DNA of 64,000 nt from an uncultured bacterium (lineage in GTDB: Bacteria > Planctomycetota > JAJSAM01 > JAJVHW01), in assembly GCA_937996235.1 (NCBI GenBank), contig CALKVK010000025.1, positions 1 to 64,000 on the forward strand. The letters are read 5' to 3'. A program made the position numbers and the translations under genes. Position 1 is the stretch's first letter, and each line of letters starts with the position of its first letter. The notes under the pieces were generated by a model. That model was not told the origin of the DNA. It saw nothing but the letters and a program-made list of their open reading frames with translations, and ran no database searches. Positions 1-8,766 of this stretch are shown piece by piece.

Positions 1-1716
<1,716 letters not shown>

Positions 1717-1760
1717 GGCGTGGGGTCTGTGGGACTCTCTCGGGCCGGGTTCGGGGGAGG

Positions 1761-2402
1761 CTACTCGGTGCGCCGGGTGCCGTCGGAAGGCTCGTCGCGC
1801 AGCGCGTCCTCGAGCCGCGTGCGCAGGTCGGCGAGCGCGCGCGCGCGGTGGCTGACGGCGTTCTTCTCCGCCGGATCGACCTCCGCGAAGGTCTTCCCGA
1901 GGGACGGGACGAGGAAGTGCGGGTCGTACCCGAAGCCGGAGCGGCCCCGGGGCTGCGCCACGAGCACGCCCTCGCAGGCACCCTCGCCGCGGCAGACGAT
2001 GCTCCCGTCGGGCCGCGCCACCGACACCACGCAGCGGAAGCGGGCGAGCGGGCGCTCGAGCCCCGCAGCCGCCGCCTCGGCGACGAGCTTGCGGTTGTTC
2101 GCGAGGTCGCCGGCGCCCTCGCCGGCGTAGCGCGCCGAGCGCACGCCGGGGCGCCCGCCGAGCGCGTCCACCTCGAGCCCCGAGTCGTCCGCGAGCGCCC
2201 AGACCCCCGCCGCGCGCGCCGCGTGGACCGCCTTCAGGTCGGCGTTCGCGACGAACGTCGTGCCCGTCTCGTCGGGCGCGTCGAAGCGGCGGCCCTCCGG
2301 CAGCTCGTCCGGCGCGACCAGCCGCACCGGGAGACCCGCGAGCAGCGTGCGCAGCTCGCGCAGCTTGTGCGCGTTGCCCGAGGCGAGGACGAGCTCCCTC
2401 AA
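1761..2402 (-). CDS. rdgB: Non-canonical purine NTP pyrophosphatase (RdgB/HAM1)
   Basis: Hydrolyses ITP, dITP and XTP to monophosphates, which keeps deaminated purines out of nucleic acids; cytosolic. The 213-residue product begins LRELVLASGNAHKLREL, the family's SGNxxK substrate-binding N-terminus. It continues with ALADDSGLEVDALGG and SGFGYDPHF, both diagnostic, and ends with the SHRARAL segment. The start is a TTG at 2402 that overlaps the TGA of rph (bases TTGA), which indicates translational coupling; no ATG or GTG gives a better N-terminus. The C-terminal tail (about 12 residues, acidic/basic) is slightly longer than usual. Rph-RdgB adjacency is common in bacteria and fits a nucleotide/RNA housekeeping pair. 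Confidence 0.93.
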   Translation of the reverse strand: MRELVLASGNAHKLRELRTLLAGLPVRLVAPDELPEGRRFDAPDETGTTFVANADLKAVHAARAAGVWALADDSGLEVDALGGRPGVRSARYAGEGAGDLANNRKLVAEAAAAGLERPLARFRCVVSVARPDGSIVCRGEGACEGVLVAQPRGRSGFGYDPHFLVPSLGKTFAEVDPAEKNAVSHRARALADLRTRLEDALRDEPSDGTRRTE

Positions 2403-3139
2403 CGTGCGCCCCCGGGGAGAGGCTCCGCGCGCGCGGCGCGCTGCAGCTCGAACACGCGCGCGCAGCCTCCGAGGGCGAGGTCGAGGAGCCTGTCGTGGAG
2501 CGCCCGCGGGAACGTGCCCCTCTCCGCGCTGCCCTGCACCTCGACGAGCCCGCCGTCCGACGTCGCGACGACGTTCATGTCGACCTCGGCCACGGAGTCC
2601 TCGACGTACGGCAGGTCGAGCCGCGGCTCCCCGCCGACGATGCCGACCGAGACCGCCGCCACCTGCGTGCGCAGCGGCGAGCGCGCGACGGCTCCCGTCC
2701 CCACGAGCTGATCGCACGCATCGGCGAGCGCGACCCACGCGCCCGTGATCGCCGCCGTGCGCGTGCCGCCGTCCGCGACGAGCACGTCGCAGTCGACCGC
2801 GAGCGTGCGCTCGCCGAGCGCCTCCATGTCGACGACGGCGCGCAGCGCGCGTCCGATCAGCCGCCCGATCTCGACGCCGCGGCCGTCCGGCTTCCCGCGC
2901 GTGCTGTCGCGCTCCTTCCGCGGCGCGGTCGAGCCCGGGAGCATCGCGTACTCGGCCGTCAGCCAGCCGAGCCCGCCCCCGCGGCGCCAGCGCGGGACCT
3001 CGTCCTGCACGCTCACCGTGCACAGCACGCGCGTGCGCCCCGCCTCGACCAGCACCGAGCCCGCCGGAACATCGGTGAAGCCCCGCACGAGACGCAGGGG
3101 CCGCAGTTCGTCGTTGGCGCGTCCGTCGCTGCGTGGCAC
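2399..3139 (-). CDS. rph: Ribonuclease PH
   Basis: Phosphorolytic 3'-5' exoribonuclease that trims the 3' ends of tRNA precursors; forms a hexameric ring. 246 residues, normal for the family. Visible signatures are RGFTDVPAGSVLVEAGRTRV near the N-terminus, GWLTAEYAMLPGST, the R-D-S-T-R-G-K-P-D-G-R-G-V-E-I-G-R-L-I-G-R-A-L-R core (split here by hyphens), DCDVLVADGGTRTAAITGA and LDLPYVEDS. The start is a GTG preceded by a GAGGAG Shine-Dalgarno sequence. The stop overlaps the rdgB start, so the two are very likely one transcript. Confidence 0.95.
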   Translation of the reverse strand: MPRSDGRANDELRPLRLVRGFTDVPAGSVLVEAGRTRVLCTVSVQDEVPRWRRGGGLGWLTAEYAMLPGSTAPRKERDSTRGKPDGRGVEIGRLIGRALRAVVDMEALGERTLAVDCDVLVADGGTRTAAITGAWVALADACDQLVGTGAVARSPLRTQVAAVSVGIVGGEPRLDLPYVEDSVAEVDMNVVATSDGGLVEVQGSAERGTFPRALHDRLLDLALGGCARVFELQRAARAEPLPGGAR

Positions 3140-3287
3140 GGGAACTCCTCGGAGTCGGGGCCGGATCCCTGCCGACGCTACACGCCGGGTCGCGATCGGG
3201 CGCCGAGGAACGGGAGCCGCCGTGCGCGGCGGCGTAGCCGTCGGAACGTCCCCGCGGGGACGGCGGCGCGCCGAGGCGCGACCCGCC

Positions 3288-4769
3288 TCACAGCTCCTTG
3301 TTGCGCTTCAGGTAGTCCTTGCGGCCCTTCTCCCGCGCCTCGAGGACCGGCTTCGCGACCGCGTCGTAGCGCTTCGTCTGGGCCGCGGAGAGCCCGCTCG
3401 CCTTCGCGTCGTCGCGCCACCCGGCGATCGTCTTCAGGACGTCCGCGTCGAAGCTCCACCAGTTCAGGAAGCCCTTCTCGAGGGCGTCGAGCGCCGCGTC
3501 GAAGGCGTCCCCGGTCTTGTTCTTCTCCCGCGCCTTGTACCAGTCCTTCGAGGCGTCCTTCATGGCGTCGTCGTGCTTCTCGAGCGTCTTCTGCCACTTG
3601 CCGACGAACGCGTCGCACGCCGGGACGCCGCGCCAGTCGCGGACGAAGAGCGCGGCCTGTCCGGCCCACGCGGCGCCGTCGGTGACCTTGCCCTTCGTCT
3701 TCGCGAACGACGCCTCGATGTCCGCCGCCTGCTTCGCCGCGACGGCGTCGATCGACTCCGCGAGCTTCTTCGCGCGCGCCTGCACCTTGCCGTCCACGCC
3801 CTGCATCGACGCCGCGCGGAGGGCGACCTGGTACGCGGCGACGGGGTCGCGGAACCAGCCGTCGTCGTCCTTCACCTCCTCGAGCCACGCGAGGTTCGCC
3901 GCGACGCGCTCCGGGTCGCTGCTCGTCATCCCCTCGCACCACGCGAGCTGCTGCGCCTGGTTGCCCCAGGGCGCCCAGTGCAGGTCGAGCTCGAGCGTCC
4001 GGAACCTCAGCAGCGGGTACTTCGCCTCGACGTACCCCTCCCACGCGCCGACGCCGCCGCCGTACGGGTAGACGGGGTCGCCGCGGCCGTGCATGACGGC
4101 GATCGCCTGGTGGTGGTTCGCCTTCGCGAGCCCCGACCCGATCCAGAGCCCGCTGCCGTGCGCGACGATGCCCTGCACCTCGTCGCCGTAGTGCCCAGCG
4201 TAGTAGTGCGCGAAGAACGAGCCCTGGCTGAGGCCGTAGATGTACGTCGCGTTGACCTTGAACGTCTTCCTCAGCTCCTCGTGCAGTTCGTGCAGGCGCT
4301 TCAGGTCGTCGCTCGACTGCAGGAAGTTGAAGCCGCCCTGGCCGTTCGGCGTCGTGCCCTCGGGCGAGACGACGAGGTCGTCCGGCCGGAACTCGCCGGG
4401 CGCGTGCATCGAGAAGCCCCAGCCCTTCCAGCCGTTCGAGCCGTGCAGGATGAACGTGAGCGTGATGCCCTTCTGCTCGTCGTACGACTTCGGCAGGTAC
4501 CAGTCGTACGCGAGACCGTTCGCGGCCTTCCACGTGTAGACCTTGCCCGTCGCGCCCGCGGCGGGCGCCTTCTCCGGCGTGTCGTCCGCCGCGTGCACGG
4601 CGCCGGTCGTCCCGACCGCGCCCAGCACCACCGCACCCAGCACGACCGCACCCAGCACCGCAGTGCGCAGCACGGCCGAGCACGCGAGCACGCGCAGCGC
4701 AGCGCCCAGTCCCGTACGCCGTCCCGCACGCCGTCCCGCGCGCAACCCGTCCGTCGTACAGCCCGCCAT
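3288..4769 (-). CDS. Secreted alpha/beta-hydrolase (esterase/depolymerase-like)
   Basis: Probable exported serine esterase of the polyhydroxybutyrate-depolymerase/feruloyl-esterase-like group; the substrate cannot be read from the sequence. The 493-residue product has an N-terminal signal peptide with a long hydrophobic run made of three VLGAV repeats, ending near VHA/ADD. The catalytic serine is in GLSQGSFF (about residue 181), the oxyanion strand is LTFILHGSNGW, and an acid-bearing loop HGRGDPVYPYGG follows. The C-terminal 200 residues are a helical, Lys/Ala/Asp-rich region without an obvious family. The ATG at 4769 is preferred over an upstream GTG (4808) because GGAGGGCGCGCC precedes it. 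It is the downstream partner of the HEAT-VWA gene on the same strand. Confidence 0.75.
   Translation of the reverse strand: MAGCTTDGLRAGRRAGRRTGLGAALRVLACSAVLRTAVLGAVVLGAVVLGAVGTTGAVHAADDTPEKAPAAGATGKVYTWKAANGLAYDWYLPKSYDEQKGITLTFILHGSNGWKGWGFSMHAPGEFRPDDLVVSPEGTTPNGQGGFNFLQSSDDLKRLHELHEELRKTFKVNATYIYGLSQGSFFAHYYAGHYGDEVQGIVAHGSGLWIGSGLAKANHHQAIAVMHGRGDPVYPYGGGVGAWEGYVEAKYPLLRFRTLELDLHWAPWGNQAQQLAWCEGMTSSDPERVAANLAWLEEVKDDDGWFRDPVAAYQVALRAASMQGVDGKVQARAKKLAESIDAVAAKQAADIEASFAKTKGKVTDGAAWAGQAALFVRDWRGVPACDAFVGKWQKTLEKHDDAMKDASKDWYKAREKNKTGDAFDAALDALEKGFLNWWSFDADVLKTIAGWRDDAKASGLSAAQTKRYDAVAKPVLEAREKGRKDYLKRNKEL
4614..4658. repeat. Three tandem 15-bp units inside the esterase signal peptide
   Basis: Three near-identical 15-mers (consensus gaccgcacccagcac) lie head to tail. 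On the minus strand each encodes VLGAV, so they triplicate the hydrophobic core of the signal peptide. Probably slipped-strand expansion within a coding region; strain-to-strain copy variation would change h-region length. Confidence 0.8.
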
Positions 4770-4877
4770 GGCGCGCCCTCCGCTCGTCCGCCGGGATCCT
4801 ATGCGCACGAGGGCGGCCGTTCGTAACGGGTCGGTTTCGAATGCGTGCGGACGGGTGCCGCCCGCGACTGCGTCCCC

Positions 4878-6371
4878 TCACTCCTCGAACGTGAACTTCC
4901 CGCCCGTCGCCTCGGCGATCTTCTGCATCTGGTCGCGGTACCACGTGCTGTTGCTGTACGCGACCGTGTGGACGACGACCTTGTGGAAGCGGTTCAGCTC
5001 GCGCAGGTGTTCGGTCACGCGGTTCCAGTGCACGTAGAGGCCGACCTCGGGCTCGCCGGAGGAGAGCAGGTAGACGGTGTCGATGTCGGGGTCCGAGACG
5101 ACCGCCTCGAGCACGGCCCAGATGTCCTTGCGGCCCTCGAGCTTCGCGTCGTCGACGAACTGCAGCGCCGCCTTGTGGGACTTCTCGTCGAGCGGCACGG
5201 GCGCCTTCGCCATCGTGCGCAGCTCGGCGCCGTAGGTGACGACGTCGAAGACGAGCAGTCCGTGGAGCGGCGTCAGAGTGCGGTCGAGCTCCTCGCGGGC
5301 GCGCACGCTCTTCACCTTCCCTGCCTTCGTGGACAGCCGCATGTCGGCGGAGGCGTCGATCACGAACGCGACGTGGTCGCTGGTGACGTCGAGACCGTTG
5401 AACGCAGCGCGGGTGTGGCCGGCCTCGGGCGGCGGCGCGGCCGCGTCGCCCTCCGGGAAGGCGAACGCCTCGCGGCTCTCGCGCCACCAGCCCTCCCACT
5501 GCTCGCGCAGCGTGAAGAGCTTGCCGCTGATGCGCTGCAGGAACGCGGTCGCGCGCTGCGCGACGACAGGGCGCGCGTCGCCGGTCGCGCCGACGAGTGC
5601 GTCCACCGCGGTCTTCGTGCGCGCGGCGACGAGGTTGTCGACGGCCTGCAGGCGCGGACGCCAGTCCGGGTCGGCGAGCGCCGCGCGCGAGCGCTCCTCC
5701 GTCTCCGCCGGACGCAGCTCCGGGACGACGCCGAGCAGCGCGCAGCGCACTCCGGCGTCCGCGTCCGCGAGTCCCTTCTCGAGCCACGCGGCGTGCGCCG
5801 CGGGGTCGATGCGCACGAGCGCCTCGAACACGGCCTCGCGCACGAACGGGTCGGTGTCGCCCGCGAGGCGCTTCAGGTGCTCGACCGGACCGGGGTCGCG
5901 CAGACGCCCGAGCGCCTGTGCGGCGGCGGCCTGCACGAAGGGCCGCGGATCGTTCAGCGACTTGTCGAGCTGGCCCACGAAGCCCGCGTCGCCGTACAGG
6001 CCGAGCGCCTGCGCGCACCACTGCCGCACGCGGTGGTTCTTGCGGTTCTTGCGCATCTCCGCGGCGACGCGCTCGCGCGCGTACGGGTCCGTGAACGACG
6101 GGATCACCTCCCACACGATGTCGCGGCGGTGCGGGTGGTCGCGGTCGAGCACGTCGAGGAGCAGTTCCATCGCGGCCGCGGTGTTCATCTCGAGGCAGAG
6201 GTGGGCGCCCTTGCGCACCGTGCCTTCCTGCGGCCCCTCGAGCAGCTTCCGCGCCTCGCCGAGCCGCGGGTCGGCGTCGCCTGCGTGCGCGGCGGAGACG
6301 GCGCCGAGGACCGTCGCACACGCGAGCAGCGCGACGGCTCGTAGAGCCCGGATGCTTCCGGCTGCGGACAT
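4878..6371 (-). CDS. Secreted HEAT-repeat plus VWA-domain protein
   Basis: 497-residue exported protein of unknown role. A signal peptide (about residues 1-30, cleavage near AHA/GDA) is followed by HEAT-like helical repeats (about 50-285, visible as repeated VRxxxxxALG / PFVxxAxxxAL units). A C-terminal von Willebrand factor A fold (about 330-497) carries the strand FVIDASADM at 337-344. The MIDAS consensus DxSxS is degenerate here (DASAD), so metal-dependent ligand binding is uncertain. The ATG at 6371 shares a base with the TGA of the upstream DUF1294 gene (TGATG) and has GGGAGG before it. HEAT plus VWA suggests a surface or periplasmic scaffold, but no partner can be named. Confidence 0.8.
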   Translation of the reverse strand: MSAAGSIRALRAVALLACATVLGAVSAAHAGDADPRLGEARKLLEGPQEGTVRKGAHLCLEMNTAAAMELLLDVLDRDHPHRRDIVWEVIPSFTDPYARERVAAEMRKNRKNHRVRQWCAQALGLYGDAGFVGQLDKSLNDPRPFVQAAAAQALGRLRDPGPVEHLKRLAGDTDPFVREAVFEALVRIDPAAHAAWLEKGLADADAGVRCALLGVVPELRPAETEERSRAALADPDWRPRLQAVDNLVAARTKTAVDALVGATGDARPVVAQRATAFLQRISGKLFTLREQWEGWWRESREAFAFPEGDAAAPPPEAGHTRAAFNGLDVTSDHVAFVIDASADMRLSTKAGKVKSVRAREELDRTLTPLHGLLVFDVVTYGAELRTMAKAPVPLDEKSHKAALQFVDDAKLEGRKDIWAVLEAVVSDPDIDTVYLLSSGEPEVGLYVHWNRVTEHLRELNRFHKVVVHTVAYSNSTWYRDQMQKIAEATGGKFTFEE

Positions 6372-6652
6372 CAGGCGCCCTCCCGGGCGAGAAGGTAGAG
6401 AGCCGCCGCGACGGCCGCCACGTTCAGGATCGTGACCAGCGCGAGCCGCGCGAGGAACGACGGCTTCGCGCTCTTGTGCCGCAGGAGCAGCACGGCGAGC
6501 CACGCGCCCGCGCAGCCCGCGAGGAGCGCGCAGGTGAGGAGCGTCCGCTCGGGGATGCGCCACGCCGCACGGCGCGCCGCGGCCTTGTCCCACGCATAGA
6601 CGACGAACACGCCGACGTTCCAGAGCGCGAGCGCGGACAGCGTCTCCGTCAC
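6371..6652 (-). CDS. DUF1294 family membrane protein
   Basis: Small integral membrane protein of 93 residues with no known biochemical function. It shows the DUF1294 signature: an N-terminal helix followed by YAWDKAAARRAAWRIPE, a second helix with Gly/Ala, the HKSAKPSF motif, and a final helix near the C-terminus (three predicted helices). The start is a GTG at 6652. The stop overlaps the start of the HEAT-VWA gene, so the two are probably co-translated. In other bacteria DUF1294 is often fused to a cold-shock domain; that domain is absent here. Confidence 0.82.
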   Translation of the reverse strand: MTETLSALALWNVGVFVVYAWDKAAARRAAWRIPERTLLTCALLAGCAGAWLAVLLLRHKSAKPSFLARLALVTILNVAAVAAALYLLAREGA

Positions 6653-6691
6653 GCGGGCACGCTACACGTGAGGCAGAGTTGTTCGCAGCGT

Positions 6692-6732
6692 CGCCCCCTG
6701 CGTTCCACTGACGTGGCGGCGCGCAGGGGGCG
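6692..6732 (+). other. Strong 11-bp stem-loop in a divergent intergenic region
   Basis: Perfect inverted repeat with arms cgccccctgcg (6692-6702) and cgcagggggcg (6722-6732) and a 19-nt loop. It lies between the divergent DUF1294 and FkbM-tail genes, 19 nt before the ATG at 6752. There is no T-tract, so a classical terminator is unlikely; it could be an operator or an mRNA leader structure. Confidence 0.55.
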
Positions 6733-6751
6733 CACGCCGGGAGAACACGCG

Positions 6752-6949
6752 ATGCGACTCGTCAAGGGCTTCGACTACGAGATCGTGCGCATGGCGCTCG
6801 CCGCCGGGCTTCGACCGCGGATCGTGCACTGGGAGCGCATCCACCTCTCGCTGCACGACCGCACGGCCTGCCGCGCGCTGCTCGACGCGCACGGCTATCG
6901 CTTCGCGCCCGATGCGGGGCTCGACTCGCTCGCCGCGCTGCCGTTCTGA
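6752..6949 (+). CDS. 65-residue protein resembling the C-terminal tail of FkbM-type methyltransferases
   Basis: A short stand-alone ORF that looks like the last 50-60 residues of FkbM/methyltransferase_21 proteins. GFDYEIVRMAL resembles the D-x-E-G-x-[DE]-x-E-[IV]-L strand. RPRIVHWERIHLS resembles the P-x-I-[IV]-x-x-E-x-x-x-L-S strand, and CRALLDAHGYRF the final L-L-x-x-x-G-Y helix-strand. No SAM-binding half is present upstream in any frame, so it cannot be a full enzyme. It has a plausible ribosome-binding site (GGGAG, 6740-6744), which argues against simple decay. It may be a gene remnant or a small adaptor; function unknown. Confidence 0.55.
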   Translation: MRLVKGFDYEIVRMALAAGLRPRIVHWERIHLSLHDRTACRALLDAHGYRFAPDAGLDSLAALPF

Positions 6950-6972
6950 GGCAGGTCGGACTGCGCCGGCCG

Positions 6973-7479
6973 TCAGCCGGCGTACAGGACGGAGTAGGGC
7001 GCCGCGTCGGCCGCGGCGAGTTCGTACAGGCGCTTGCCGATCTGCTCGAGGTGTCGTGCGTCGTGCGCACACCACGACGCGAGCAGATCGCCCGCCGGCA
7101 TCGGCGGGAAGCCGGCCTCCTCGTGCGCGGTGTCCCAGCGCGCGTCCGTCAGTCCGCGCAGCCACGCGACCGACGCGGCCCGCAGCGCGCGGAAGCGCGC
7201 GAGACCCTCCGCCGGGTCGCGCGACTGGAAGTCGCGCTCGCGCACGCGGGCCTGCGGGTCGAAGCGCGGCCACGGGAGCTCCGGCGTCTCGAGCGTCATC
7301 CGCAGGCGCGTGCCGAAGTCGTCGGTCTCCTCGTCCACGAGGTGGCCGAGCACCTCCACGAGCGACCACGCGCCGTCGCTCGGACGCCGCCGCCACGCGG
7401 CGTCGTCGAGTCCGCCGAGCAGGGCGTCGAGCACGTCGGGGAAGCGCTCCATGCGCGCGATGAGTCGAGGTGCGTCCAT
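6973..7479 (-). CDS. DinB-family four-helix-bundle protein
   Basis: 168-residue DinB/YfiT-like protein; the family includes thiol-dependent metalloenzymes and many stress-induced proteins of unknown activity. The three-histidine metal site is recognisable: a His in LGHLVDEE (helix 2) and the HxxxH pair in AHDARHLEQIGK near the C-terminus. WSLVEVLGHLVDEE is the family's best-conserved stretch. The ATG at 7479 is selected because the fold starts immediately after it (MDAPRLIARMERFPDVL). It converges on the small gene at 6752-6949 with a 23-nt gap. Substrate unknown. Confidence 0.85.
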   Translation of the reverse strand: MDAPRLIARMERFPDVLDALLGGLDDAAWRRRPSDGAWSLVEVLGHLVDEETDDFGTRLRMTLETPELPWPRFDPQARVRERDFQSRDPAEGLARFRALRAASVAWLRGLTDARWDTAHEEAGFPPMPAGDLLASWCAHDARHLEQIGKRLYELAAADAAPYSVLYAG

Positions 7480-7625
7480 CGCCGGATCGTAGCGGCACCG
7501 GCGCGGACGCGGACACCGCGGGCCGCCCGGGCGGGAGAATCCACATGCGCTCCCCGCCCCCGGTCGGTTACTCAGCGGCCGAGGCCTGCGCGCCGCAGCC
7601 GATCCGCGGCCTCCTGGAGGTTCCG

Positions 7626-8720
7626 ATGCGCCGTATCGGTCGCCGTGGTCCCGCCGCCGCTTCCTTCGTCGCCCTCGCACTCGGCGCCGCGCTCGGCGCC
7701 GCGGGCGCGATCACCGACGTCACGCCGACGACGCTCTCGTACGGCCTCGACGTGCGCGCGTTCGGGTCGGGGTTCGGGACCGCGAAGCCCAAGATCCTGC
7801 TGGCGCCCGAGGGCGGCGGGAAGTCGAAGAAGCTGAAGGTGGTCTCGTTCGACGACACGCAGGTGGTGGGTCGCGTCGGCGCGGTGAAGGCCGGCACGTA
7901 CCGCGTGGTCGTCGATCCGAAGGACAAGGGCCTCGCGACGGTCACGTCCGAGTCCACCGTCGACGTGTCGCTGCCCGTGTTCGTGCGCTTCGAGCCCGCG
8001 GAGGCCGCGCGCAACGGCGAGACGGTGCTCGTGGCGGGCAGCCTCGGAACCAAGAAGGGGCGCGTCACCGTCGGCGGCAAGCCCGCGAAGGTGCTCGAGT
8101 GGACGGGCGGCGGCGTCACGCTGCGCCTGAACAAGAAGACGCCGCTCGGCACGCAGGACGTGGTCGTGAAGAACACCGCGGGGAGCGTGACGTTCGCGGG
8201 CGCGCTCGACGTCGTCGCGCAGCCGGGCGGCTCGGGGTTCGGCGGTCCGATCACGGACAACCCGTTCGCCTCCGACACGCCCGGGATCACGTATCAGGTC
8301 GACGGCGTGACGCCGACGTCGAACTTTTCGACGCCGCGCTTCGAGCCGCTCACGCGGCCGAACGCGGGCACGAACACGCGCCTGCTCGTCGACGCCAACG
8401 ACTTCACGCAGGTCGAGTTCAACTACGACCTCTCCGCGCCGCTCCCGGGCAACCCGGACCAGACGAAGGTCCTCGCGCCGCCGAAGCTGAACATGATCCT
8501 GCGCTTCATCGACGGGCGCGTCTATGCGACGACGACCGACCAGAACGTCGGCGACGTGATCGAAGGCTCCGCGGTGTCGCTCACGGTCACGGGTCCCGCG
8601 GCCGGCATACTCGGCTACGGCGGGAAGTTCAGCGCGACGCTCGTGAAGGTGGCGGGCAACGGCCCGGCCACGATCCAGATCACGAACGGCTTCTTCTGGG
8701 CGCGCCCGAAGTCGTTCTGA
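7626..8720 (+). CDS. Secreted IPT/TIG-domain protein
   Basis: 364-residue exported protein with a signal peptide (MRRIGRRGPAAASFVALALG, cleavage about residue 28) and at least two tandem Ig-like IPT/TIG segments (about 28-115 and 118-200). Each follows the pattern 'P-x-x-(G/N)-G-x-x-x-x-(I/V)-x-G-x-x-(F/L)-G' and ends in a 'VVV.. NTAGS' strand. The C-terminal 160 residues are beta-rich with Asn and Thr, probably a further sandwich domain. TIG domains bind protein or sugar ligands on the cell surface; no enzyme motif is visible. GGAGG lies 8 nt before the ATG. The stop is 5 nt from palindrome copy A. Confidence 0.78.
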   Translation: MRRIGRRGPAAASFVALALGAALGAAGAITDVTPTTLSYGLDVRAFGSGFGTAKPKILLAPEGGGKSKKLKVVSFDDTQVVGRVGAVKAGTYRVVVDPKDKGLATVTSESTVDVSLPVFVRFEPAEAARNGETVLVAGSLGTKKGRVTVGGKPAKVLEWTGGGVTLRLNKKTPLGTQDVVVKNTAGSVTFAGALDVVAQPGGSGFGGPITDNPFASDTPGITYQVDGVTPTSNFSTPRFEPLTRPNAGTNTRLLVDANDFTQVEFNYDLSAPLPGNPDQTKVLAPPKLNMILRFIDGRVYATTTDQNVGDVIEGSAVSLTVTGPAAGILGYGGKFSATLVKVAGNGPATIQITNGFFWARPKSF

Positions 8721-8725
8721 TCACG

Positions 8726-8763
8726 ACGGACGGTGTCTGACACCGTTCGTCGCGGTTCGTCGG
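8726..8763. repeat. Palindromic repeat, copy A
   Basis: Imperfect 25-bp palindrome (8726-8750) centred on ggtgtctgacacc, followed by the family's right-flank motif ggttcgtcgg (8754-8763). It sits between the convergent genes 7626-8720 and 8767-10404. The same palindrome recurs at 10461, 19684 and 20979. Confidence 0.85.
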
Positions 8764-8766
8764 ACG

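Noticed and set aside
8726..8750. Palindrome A as a Rho-independent terminator
   Set aside because: The convergent position is right, but the loop would be a single base and there is no T-run. The same repeat also lies upstream of genes, which a terminator would not explain.
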